From: Anaerocolumna jejuensis DSM 15929
GTDB taxonomy: Bacteria > Bacillota > Clostridia > Lachnospirales > Lachnospiraceae
Length of the DNA: 64,000 bases
Direction: 5' to 3'
NCBI RefSeq assembly: GCF_900142215.1
Contig: NZ_FRAC01000019.1
Span: 62,001 to 126,000 of the forward strand
Shown here one piece after another: positions 25,522-32,070 of the stretch (its first letter is position 1; each line of letters begins with the position of its first letter). The notes under the pieces are model-generated. The model was not told the DNA's origin. It was given only the letters and a program-made list of their open reading frames with translations, and did not search any database. The translations under genes were made by a program, and so were the position numbers.

Positions 25522-27269
25522 ACCTGCTCACCGTCCTTTGCTCCGATATGGGCATTCCACATGTTCCGGTATAATGCGGATTGCTTTAATAACTCATCAT
25601 GGGTTCCAGTCCCGCTGATTTTCCCCTGGTCCACAAGCAGAATCTGCCCTGCACCAATTACCGTGGATAACCGGTGTGCTATCATAATCAGGGTTTTTCC
25701 CTGTACCAGCCTGGAGATAGCCTTCTGGATAATGGCTTCATTTTCCGGATCTATGTAGGCAGTAGCCTCATCCAAAATGACAATGGGCGCATCCTTCAGC
25801 ATGGCTCTTGCAATGGCAATTCTCTGCCTTTCTCCGCCGGACAGGTGCGCACCGCCGCCCCCTGTTGTCGTGTCATATCCATGCTCCAGCTTTCGGATAA
25901 ACCCGTCACAGCCTGCCTTTTTCGCAACCTCTTCCACTTCTTTATCCGTAGCGTTTTCCTTTCCCATGCGGATATTTTCACGTATGGTATCATCAAAGAG
26001 AAAATTATCCTGGGATACGTAGGCAATCTGCTCCGATATCTGGGCAAGAGGAATCTGCCTGATATCTTTTTTGCCAATCCGGATCATTCCCTGATCAGTA
26101 TCCCAAAACCCAGCAATGAGCTTTGTAATTGTTGACTTTCCTCCTCCGCTGGGACCAACCAGAGCATTGACGGTTCCCTGCCGGATTGTCAGGCTGACAT
26201 CTCTTAATATACTTTCTTTTCCCTCTTCATAAGCAAAAGAAACATGCTCCATCTCAATATCGGTTCCCGAAAGTTTTACGTACTCCTTCGGATGATGCTG
26301 CTCTCCGGCATCTAAAATAGTTTCAATGGACTCAATAATCGTGCCTGTCTGTGCTAAAGAATCAACAAAATTGGAGGCCGCGATAATCGGTCCCACAATT
26401 CCCATGGATAAAATCATTACCATGATAAACTGAGAGGAGGAGAGGCTTCCGTTCAAATAAAAGCCCATGCCCGCCGGCAGGACGCCAAGTAAAACAGCCG
26501 GGCTGAAATTCCGGTAGCATGCCATTCCAAACTGTGCACTTTTCATCCATTTATAATAAAATCCTGCATTGGCATTTACGGCCTCCACATATCCGGCATA
26601 GGCCTCCTTTCCCTGGTTGAAAGCCTTTATGACTTCAATGCCATTTACATATTCCACAATGGCATCATTCATTTTTTTACCTGTCTGAACCGATTCCTGG
26701 TATTTCTGAGGATAGTTCTTCATGGCAGCCATCATAAAAATCATCCCTACCGGCAGGGTTGCAACCGATATCAATGCCATTTTCCAGTCAATGGTAAAAA
26801 GCACGGCAAGCAGCAGCAAGGGAGCAAGGAGATTTGAGGTCATTTCCGGCAGCAGATGTGCCAGTGTTGTTTCCATGCTCTCAATCTGATCCACCAGAAT
26901 GCCCTTCCATCTTCCAAGGGACTGGTTCTGCAGTGTCCCCATTGAAAGGTTCGTCAGCTTATGGACACATTTGTTTCTTACTTCAGCCAGTACGGCGTAG
27001 GTGGCAATATGGGACTGGGATGTGGAGTAGGTGACAAGCAGTACTTTCCCGATACTTCCTGCCAGGGCTAGAACAAGCCATGGAATACAGTTGTTTCTCT
27101 CTGCCGTCCCATTCAGCAGCATAATAATAATTTTCCCGGCACAAAAATATGGTATAAAGCCTGATGCAACTCCTAAAATGGCCAGTAATATGGATAACTT
27201 AAGCCTTTTGTGCTCGGACTTTGCCAATCCCCATATTCTCTTTAACGGGCTTTCCTTTTTGGGGTTCAT
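25518..27269 (-). CDS. ABC exporter-fold half transporter, cassette C first subunit
   Basis: 583 aa with the same plan as the cassette A first subunit: GPSGGGKST, LSGGERQRIAIARA, VILDEATAYIDPEN, IMIAHRLSTV, and the C-terminal LYRNMWNAHIGAK. Start ATG 27267-27269 with AGGAGG. Just upstream come the GGTTAG-N6-CTAACC site and then the terminator of the TetR gene, so little room is left for a separate promoter. Forms a likely heterodimer with the 23782-25521 product. Confidence 0.9.
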   Translation of the reverse strand: MNPKKESPLKRIWGLAKSEHKRLKLSILLAILGVASGFIPYFCAGKIIIMLLNGTAERNNCIPWLVLALAGSIGKVLLVTYSTSQSHIATYAVLAEVRNKCVHKLTNLSMGTLQNQSLGRWKGILVDQIESMETTLAHLLPEMTSNLLAPLLLLAVLFTIDWKMALISVATLPVGMIFMMAAMKNYPQKYQESVQTGKKMNDAIVEYVNGIEVIKAFNQGKEAYAGYVEAVNANAGFYYKWMKSAQFGMACYRNFSPAVLLGVLPAGMGFYLNGSLSSSQFIMVMILSMGIVGPIIAASNFVDSLAQTGTIIESIETILDAGEQHHPKEYVKLSGTDIEMEHVSFAYEEGKESILRDVSLTIRQGTVNALVGPSGGGKSTITKLIAGFWDTDQGMIRIGKKDIRQIPLAQISEQIAYVSQDNFLFDDTIRENIRMGKENATDKEVEEVAKKAGCDGFIRKLEHGYDTTTGGGGAHLSGGERQRIAIARAMLKDAPIVILDEATAYIDPENEAIIQKAISRLVQGKTLIMIAHRLSTVIGAGQILLVDQGKISGTGTHDELLKQSALYRNMWNAHIGAKDGEQV

Positions 27270-27282
27270 AAATCCTCCTTTT

Positions 27283-27300
27283 GGTTAGTTGTGTCTAACC
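27283..27300 (-). promoter_or_regulatory. GGTTAG-N6-CTAACC site before cassette C
   Basis: Transcript sense: GGTTAG-ACACAA-CTAACC, directly followed by AAAAGGAGG as in cassette A. Because it touches the ribosome site, it could be a DNA operator or a leader-RNA hairpin controlling translation. Confidence 0.7.
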
Positions 27301-27308
27301 CATGTTTT

Positions 27309-27338
27309 AAAAAATTGCGGGTATTCCCCGCATTTTTT
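27309..27338 (-). terminator. Rho-independent terminator of the TetR gene
   Basis: On the minus strand TGCGGG (27327-27332 region), a 5-base loop, CCCGCA (27316-27321 region) and a run of T. It lies directly behind the TetR stop codon and ahead of the cassette C operator. Confidence 0.8.
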
Positions 27339-27361
27339 CAGGCATTCTCTTTTCTTATCCT

Positions 27362-27979
27362 TTACCAATTATAGATTTTCGCAAATCCAGCATAATAAAA
27401 CTCTCTTAGCTGCTTTGCATAGAGCATGCCATCTTCTCTTCTCATATCATGGCGCACGATTTCAAATATTCCGGAGAAGTAAGCGCTGGTTACGATGTGC
27501 AGAAATTCCGGACTGATATTTCCCTTGCAGATGGCATCATCTCCTGTCGCTTCCATATACTTCACCGTATATTTCATCTCGATCTCCACCAGCTGATTCA
27601 GAAAATCTGAAAACTCTGTTCCGCCTGAGCATTCTAAAAGCAGTTTGAAAACATCATAATGATCATAGATATAGGCCACAAATTCTTCCGCTTCCATCCC
27701 GCTGTATTCAGGCATATTCTGTTTCTGATAGTCCGCATCCTTCTGATGAAAGGATTCCTGCACGTCGATAAACCAGTTTTTTATTTCTTCCACCACCGGA
27801 GAAACAATGGCATGAAACAGGCCTTCCTTATTGTGAAAACGGGTATAAATAGAGCCGGTACTGGTACCTGCCTCCTGGGCAATCGTCCGTAAAGAAGCCT
27901 CCTGAAAGCCTTTTGCCAAAAACTCTTTTTGGGCGCATTCATACACCTTTTCATAGACTCCTTCAATTTGTTTTGCCAT
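27362..27979 (-). CDS. TetR-family regulator of cassette C
   Basis: 205 aa from ATG 27977-27979 with GGGAGG six bases upstream. The frame extends to an ATG at 28015, but that codon lies in the centre of the operator palindrome. Helix-turn-helix: ASLRTIAQEAGTSTGSIYTRFHNKEGLF. The C-terminal ligand domain (~60-205) contains HQKDADYQKQNMPEY and DVFKLLLECSGGTEF, typical of TetR proteins beside ABC transporters. Almost certainly autoregulated through the 42-bp palindrome at 27993-28034 and may influence the following transporter genes by read-through. Confidence 0.9.
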   Translation of the reverse strand: MAKQIEGVYEKVYECAQKEFLAKGFQEASLRTIAQEAGTSTGSIYTRFHNKEGLFHAIVSPVVEEIKNWFIDVQESFHQKDADYQKQNMPEYSGMEAEEFVAYIYDHYDVFKLLLECSGGTEFSDFLNQLVEIEMKYTVKYMEATGDDAICKGNISPEFLHIVTSAYFSGIFEIVRHDMRREDGMLYAKQLREFYYAGFAKIYNW

Positions 27980-27992
27980 AGCCTGCCTCCCT

Positions 27993-28034
27993 GTATATTC
28001 AAAACAGTGTTTCATAACACTGTTTTGAATATAC
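27993..28034. promoter_or_regulatory. Large perfect palindrome, TetR operator
   Basis: 19-bp arms (27993-28011 and 28016-28034) are perfectly complementary around a 4-base centre. The arms contain TATTCAAAACAGTGTT. The site begins 14 bases upstream of the TetR start codon. At 19+4+19 it is longer than most single TetR operators and could hold two dimers. In 28035-28217 nothing else is visible. Confidence 0.8.
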
Positions 28035-28217
28035 GACCAATCTTCTTTTTTGTCAATATTATTTTTAAATTTTCTATAAAATCATCCTGCAATATCACTT
28101 TACTTCCACTGTCACTTCGGGGTATTCCCCTCCAATGAGATTAAACTTATTCCGCCTTAGAAAAATAAGATATACTGCCGTAGCAGTGCTTGTAATAAAT
28201 GCTCCTTTATCTTCCGC

Positions 28218-29525
28218 TTAAATGCTATCAAGTAATTTATCTACCTGAGGCAGCTTTGCTGTTTTGGGGTTATGGATTACTAATTCGCCCCGCATTACCA
28301 TATCAACTTCTGATAAAGCCCGTAAATCAGCTAAAGGGTTATGCTTTATTACGATTATATCGGAAGCTTTACCGGTCTCCAGAGTGCCGGTCAAATGATC
28401 TATTCCAAGAATTCTGGCATTCTGCCGTGTAGCATTATGTATGGCCGTTTCCGGCGGCAATCCGGCATATTTTACTATATAGTCAAGTTCGCGCCAGGTA
28501 TTATACTGTGTAACATATGGGCAGGAGGAATCTGTCCCAAGTCCCGTCAAAATACCTGCCTCAGCCGCCTGAACCAATCCTTTCACCATTCCCTCGAAAA
28601 CAATCCTAGCATTTTCAATATTGACAGAATTCATGAGAGTATCCTCCGGCTTTAACTTGTATATCGTAACTGCGGGATAAAGGGTTGGAATCAGACTGGA
28701 GTATCCGCGAAAAGATTTGGGATTGTTTAAAAAAAGCTCAATAATTTCCTGGTCAAGAATACTGCCATGTTCAATCGTATCCACTCCTCCCAGCAGGGCT
28801 GTCCTTACTCCCTCGGTGCTTTCGGCATGAGCAGCTACCAGAAAACCCATTTTATGAGCTTCTTCACAAACAGCGGAAACCTCCTCCAGTGTCATTTCCA
28901 GACGGCCCGCCTGACCCACCTTCCGGCTGTCAATTACACCTCCGGTCACACATATTTTTATTAAGTCAACTTGTTCACTTACATTTTTGCGAACTAACCT
29001 TCTCGCTTCCCAGGGAGAATCTGAGATAAGGGCAAAACTTCCGGCACCATGACCGCCTGTGACAGAAATAGCAGGGCCCGATACAATCAGTCTTGGCCCC
29101 TGAAGCTTTTCGGAATCTATCAGGTTTCTCAGTTTAATATCGGAATACAGCAGATCACCAACGGCTCTTATGGTCGTTACTCCCGAATTAAGTGCAGTAA
29201 GAGCATGGTTTTTCACCATACGGTCAAGTACTTTCCGCCCAAGCTTCGTGCTTATTATACCAGCTATCCGCTTCTGTGCGTTACCCCCGCTAAGAGCTTT
29301 CATCGGTTTTCCGCTGCCGAACAAATGGACATGGGCATTTATCAGCCCCGGCATAACATATTTATTATCAATATCAAGACAGGTATAGCCTGCCGGTGTT
29401 TTCACTTCCGATGCTTTTCCTATTTGTTTGATTTTACCCCTGCTTACCAATACCGTCATATTTTCCTGATAACCGGAATGGATACCATCGATAAGCCTGC
29501 AATTTGTTAATGCATAACCTGACAT
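28218..29525 (-). CDS. Metal-dependent amidohydrolase (imidazolonepropionase/prolidase-like)
   Basis: 435 aa, composite amidohydrolase fold. Metal ligands seen: HVH (65-67) after VMPGLIN, a Lys in VDLIKICVTGG (likely the carboxylated bridging Lys), His in FLVAAHAEST, His in DTIEHGSIL, and Asp in LTGLGTDSS. The C-terminus rejoins the small beta domain with the usual GKASDIIVIKHNPL. Cytosolic; hydrolyses an amide or cyclic imide bond, substrate not predictable. Start ATG 29523-29525 with AAGGAG. Divergent from the XRE-cupin regulator, which probably controls it. Confidence 0.9.
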   Translation of the reverse strand: MSGYALTNCRLIDGIHSGYQENMTVLVSRGKIKQIGKASEVKTPAGYTCLDIDNKYVMPGLINAHVHLFGSGKPMKALSGGNAQKRIAGIISTKLGRKVLDRMVKNHALTALNSGVTTIRAVGDLLYSDIKLRNLIDSEKLQGPRLIVSGPAISVTGGHGAGSFALISDSPWEARRLVRKNVSEQVDLIKICVTGGVIDSRKVGQAGRLEMTLEEVSAVCEEAHKMGFLVAAHAESTEGVRTALLGGVDTIEHGSILDQEIIELFLNNPKSFRGYSSLIPTLYPAVTIYKLKPEDTLMNSVNIENARIVFEGMVKGLVQAAEAGILTGLGTDSSCPYVTQYNTWRELDYIVKYAGLPPETAIHNATRQNARILGIDHLTGTLETGKASDIIVIKHNPLADLRALSEVDMVMRGELVIHNPKTAKLPQVDKLLDSI

Positions 29526-29585
29526 AATAATATCTCCTTATCCCTTTATTATTCCTTATTATAACAATTCGTATATACGTCTCTA

Positions 29586-29614
29586 TTGACTTTATTTGTT
29601 TTCAAGGATAGTAT
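29586..29614 (+). promoter_or_regulatory. Sigma-A promoter of the XRE-cupin gene
   Basis: TTGACT (29586-29591), 17 bases, TAGTAT (29609-29614), 40 bases before the start at 29654. It lies in the short divergent region shared with the amidohydrolase gene. Confidence 0.6.
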
Positions 29615-29653
29615 TATAAATAATTTTTAAAGCTCGTTTTTGGAGGAAAGAAC

Positions 29654-30235
29654 ATGAATATTATAAAGCTGAAACAACTCAGGAGAGCTAAGGGCTATAC
29701 TCTATCCTATCTTAGCAGCATAACCGGCTGCACATCCAGCTACCTGTCCCAGCTGGAACGAGGCCTCAAACAGCCGTCTCTTGAAATGCTCAGACGAATC
29801 AGTAATTCTCTTGACGTTACAGTATTTGACCTTTTGTCAGAAAATGAAGCTGCTGATACTATTACCGGAAATACCCCCGGTAAAAAGTATGATATCATCC
29901 GGCATCATAGCAGAAAAAAATTTATTATGCCGGAGATACTCACCGAATACGAATTCATTACACCCTATTCTGCTGAAAAAAAAGATAACCCCCGTGTCAG
30001 TGGTATGTACATCACACTCCTGCCGGGTAAATGGTCGTGTGAAAAACCAATTTCATTAAACTTTGATTTTAGTATATTTGTCATTCAAGGAAAAGTGAAA
30101 GCCTCTCTGGACGATGACACCTTAATCCTTGACCAGGGGGACAGTGCCTATATATATTCTGGAATACAACACAATTTTTATAATGCCTGGGATACCGAGC
30201 TTATTATGATTGGATATGGTATCAGCTGCCTGTAA
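29654..30235 (+). CDS. XRE-type regulator with cupin sensor domain
   Basis: 193 aa. Residues 1-65 form an XRE helix-turn-helix (YTLSYLSSITGCTSSYLSQLERG). Residues ~110-190 are a cupin_2 barrel (FVIQGKVKASLDDDTLILDQGDSAYIYSGIQHNF). The layout is that of small-molecule-responsive regulators such as the PuuR type. GGAGG at the right distance. Divergent from the amidohydrolase gene, its likely target. Confidence 0.9.
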   Translation: MNIIKLKQLRRAKGYTLSYLSSITGCTSSYLSQLERGLKQPSLEMLRRISNSLDVTVFDLLSENEAADTITGNTPGKKYDIIRHHSRKKFIMPEILTEYEFITPYSAEKKDNPRVSGMYITLLPGKWSCEKPISLNFDFSIFVIQGKVKASLDDDTLILDQGDSAYIYSGIQHNFYNAWDTELIMIGYGISCL

Positions 30236-30261
30236 ACCAAGAATCCTTGTCAAGCTTTAAA

Positions 30262-30320
30262 AGGGTTAATATTAACTCTCAGTTAATTAACTGTGAGTTA
30301 ATATTAACCCTATCATTTTT
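30262..30320 (+). terminator. 50-nt AT-rich palindrome behind the XRE-cupin gene
   Basis: 30262-30311 is self-complementary over its whole length except for one T-T mismatch: 17-bp outer arms and an inner CAGTTAATTAACTG. It is followed by TATCATTTTT. Terminator is the simplest reading; a palindromic operator is possible. Confidence 0.65.
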
Positions 30321-30384
30321 CGCTGTCAATATAAATCAGATTTATGACATGGCAAGTGCATGAAGGAAGTTTATGGAAGCGGAC

Positions 30385-30616
30385 GATGACCAAGGGGGTT
30401 GTTTTGGAGTTTTGTTACGCGAGAACCCTTATTCTACTAAAGCAGCAGAAAACGTAACTGGCAGGTAAATCAGCGCCAAACTCGCTGTGACAAATATGGC
30501 TGTGTCAGTTAACGAGCTCAAACAGTGGCACTGTTTTACCTAGTCACGTTTCCTGCCGCTTAAGTGTCATAAGGAACCTCTTGAGACAAAACTCCAAAAC
30601 AATCCCCTTGGTCATC
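30385..30616 (-). ncRNA. Candidate structured RNA, copy 1 (long hairpin, 232 bp)
   Basis: The whole segment folds on itself. Outer stem: 31 positions from 30385 and 30616 inwards, two or fewer mismatches. An asymmetric internal loop follows, read on the minus strand as ATGACACTTAA opposite TTTAGTAGAAT. Then comes an 18-bp stem (30542-30559 with 30442-30459) with three G-U pairs in the minus-strand sense that would be A-C mismatches on the plus strand, then AGGTAAA/TTTACCT and CAGTGCC/GGCGCTG, and a loop with TGTTTGAGCTC and CAGCGAGTTT. Minus-strand orientation is favoured by the wobble pairs, though one outer-stem position favours plus. No reading frame. Flanks CAGATGA and CATCGTCCG are shared with copy 2. 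Confidence 0.6.
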
Positions 30617-30715
30617 TGTGTATATTCATTATTTGGTCCTATGCGTTTGCTGTGCCTAGTACCCTATAAGACTAAAACTACAAAACAACTTAAGAGGGTT
30701 TATTGCCAATACCCA

Positions 30716-30947
30716 GATGATTTTGGCTTACCTTTCATAATTTTCTATTGAGGAGTTCCCTAATGACACTTAAATGGCGGCAGCTGTTCCTAGGTAAAAT
30801 TATACCACTGTCTGAGCTCACAGCTCCACAAAAAAACAACCTCCCAGCGAGTTTGGTATAATTTCACCTGCCAGGAACAGCTGCCGGCATTTTAGTGGAA
30901 TTTGGAACCCCGAACAAGAAAATTACGAAAGGTAAGCCAAAATCATC
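30716..30947 (+). ncRNA. Candidate structured RNA, copy 2 (long hairpin, 232 bp)
   Basis: Same length and layout as copy 1, opposite orientation, 99 bp away. Outer stem 30716 onward pairs with 30947 backward (31 positions, about one mismatch) but its sequence is unlike that of copy 1. Conserved parts: GTTCCCTAATGACACTTAA on the left side, TTTTAGTGGAAT on the right side of the internal loop, CTAGGTAAAA, CCACTGTCTGAGCTC, CAGCGAGTTTGG and ACCTGCCAG. The inner stem (30774-30791 with 30873-30890) has one G-G mismatch. Stem sequences have changed on both sides together, which argues that the fold matters. No family recognised. Confidence 0.6.
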
Positions 30948-31050
30948 GTCCGTTCCCAACCCCCCCTTATCTATCTACTACAATCCTCAAAGGATAAACG
31001 CATGAGTAAATTTATAATGATTCATGCATATGTCGTGAATTTCAGATGAT

Positions 31051-31971
31051 TTAACGTGAATTTCCATCTTCCCCAATATGTGCATTTTCATATACAAACT
31101 GCATTACCCTATCGGCTAGAAAAACGAAATGCAGGTCGGTGCCATTTCCCATTTTATCTGCCAATTCCTTTTCTGTGGCAACACCAAAGAATTTGATTCG
31201 CTGCTTCACTTCCTGTTTGTACTCTTCCTCATTCACTGCAATGTTTTCCGCCTTTGCAATGGCGTAGACCAAAAGATCGCTTTTTACATAATTCAAAGCC
31301 TTTGTCTGAATATCCTCTTCTGTAACACCAAAATATTTAAGAACCTCCTCATAGGATTTTCCAAATACACCTATATATCCTTTATACCCTGCCTTTACCT
31401 GGGTTATCTGGGTATCCAGCATATCCTTGGGATACTTGATCAATACCGCCTGCTTCAAGGCCGCATCCCAGGCCCGATTCATCAGATCGTTCTGCCGCGA
31501 GGATTCATTTAACTTTTCCAGATTCTTTTTAATGACTTTTTTATATTCTTCGATTGAATCATAGCCTGAAACAGCTTTTACATTTTGGCTTGTCAGGGTG
31601 CTTTCTCCAGTCCCCTTCAAGGCGTAGGCAATCTGTTCCTGAATATCTTCATCGGTAATTTTCTTGTTTTTAGGCAGTTCTACTGCTACTCCTACATAGT
31701 TTCCTAGACGAATACAGGAGGGGTAATCCTCCACTGTCATTGCTTTGTTTACCATTTTGGCAGTTCTGTCCAATTTTACATTACTGTCTATTTTTACATT
31801 ACCATCTAATTTTGTATCACCGTTTATTTTAACGTCACTGTCTAATTTTGCATCACCGTTTATTTTAACGTCACTGTCTAATTTTGCATCACCGTCTATT
31901 TTTCTACTGCAGCCGGATAACTGAAAAGAGCATATGATTATTAACAAAAGCCAAATATATGATTTTCTCAT
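31051..31971 (-). CDS. Lipoprotein with hexapeptide repeats and trigger-factor-like C-terminus
   Basis: 306 aa. Lipoprotein signal with lipobox LSGC (Cys21). Residues ~22-70 are six-residue repeats (KLDSDV, KINGDA and variants) encoded partly by two identical 36-bp DNA repeats; their periodicity recalls bactofilin or left-handed beta-helix rungs. Residues ~85-300 resemble the C-terminal helical chaperone domain of trigger factor/SurA (KKITDEDIQEQIAY, VKSDLLVYAIAKAENIAVNEEEY), without the peptidyl-prolyl isomerase domain. Probably a membrane-anchored extracytoplasmic chaperone on a short stalk. Start ATG with AAAGGAG. Monocistronic, next to the structured-RNA pair. Confidence 0.78.
   Translation of the reverse strand: MRKSYIWLLLIIICSFQLSGCSRKIDGDAKLDSDVKINGDAKLDSDVKINGDTKLDGNVKIDSNVKLDRTAKMVNKAMTVEDYPSCIRLGNYVGVAVELPKNKKITDEDIQEQIAYALKGTGESTLTSQNVKAVSGYDSIEEYKKVIKKNLEKLNESSRQNDLMNRAWDAALKQAVLIKYPKDMLDTQITQVKAGYKGYIGVFGKSYEEVLKYFGVTEEDIQTKALNYVKSDLLVYAIAKAENIAVNEEEYKQEVKQRIKFFGVATEKELADKMGNGTDLHFVFLADRVMQFVYENAHIGEDGNSR
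31821..31892 (-). repeat. 36-bp perfect tandem repeat in the lipoprotein gene
   Basis: Two identical 36-bp copies (31821-31856, 31857-31892) with diverged copies on either side, each encoding two hexapeptides. The copy number could change by slippage without shifting the frame. Confidence 0.85.
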
Positions 31972-31998
31972 AAATCACTCCTTTCTGCTTCAAAGCTT

Positions 31999-32032
31999 AT
32001 GATTGGTTATGGTGTTTGCCATAACCAATCAT
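31999..32032 (-). terminator. Hairpin downstream of the GH31 gene
   Basis: 14-bp perfect arms (ATGATTGGTTATGG, 31999-32012, and 32019-32032) with a 6-base loop, between the GH31 stop codon and the lipoprotein promoter region. No T tract follows on the minus strand. A run of nine G (32049-32057) stands between it and the stop codon. Confidence 0.55.
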
Positions 32033-32070
32033 AAAATATATATAAAGAGGGGGGGGGAACGCGTTACTTA

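Noticed and set aside
15278..27300. Reading the GTTAG-N6-CTAAC repeats as standard DtxR boxes
   Set aside because: Half sites agree but the standard box has one base between them, not six, so only a weak link is claimed.
30385..30947. CRISPR, integron attC, retron or 6S RNA explanation for the hairpin pair
   Set aside because: No spaced direct repeats, no integrase or reverse transcriptase gene nearby, and the near-perfect 31-position outer stem with conserved internal loop does not match the bulged 6S design.
32049..32057. Run of nine G as a phase-variable tract
   Set aside because: It lies behind the GH31 stop codon, outside any reading frame or visible promoter spacer.
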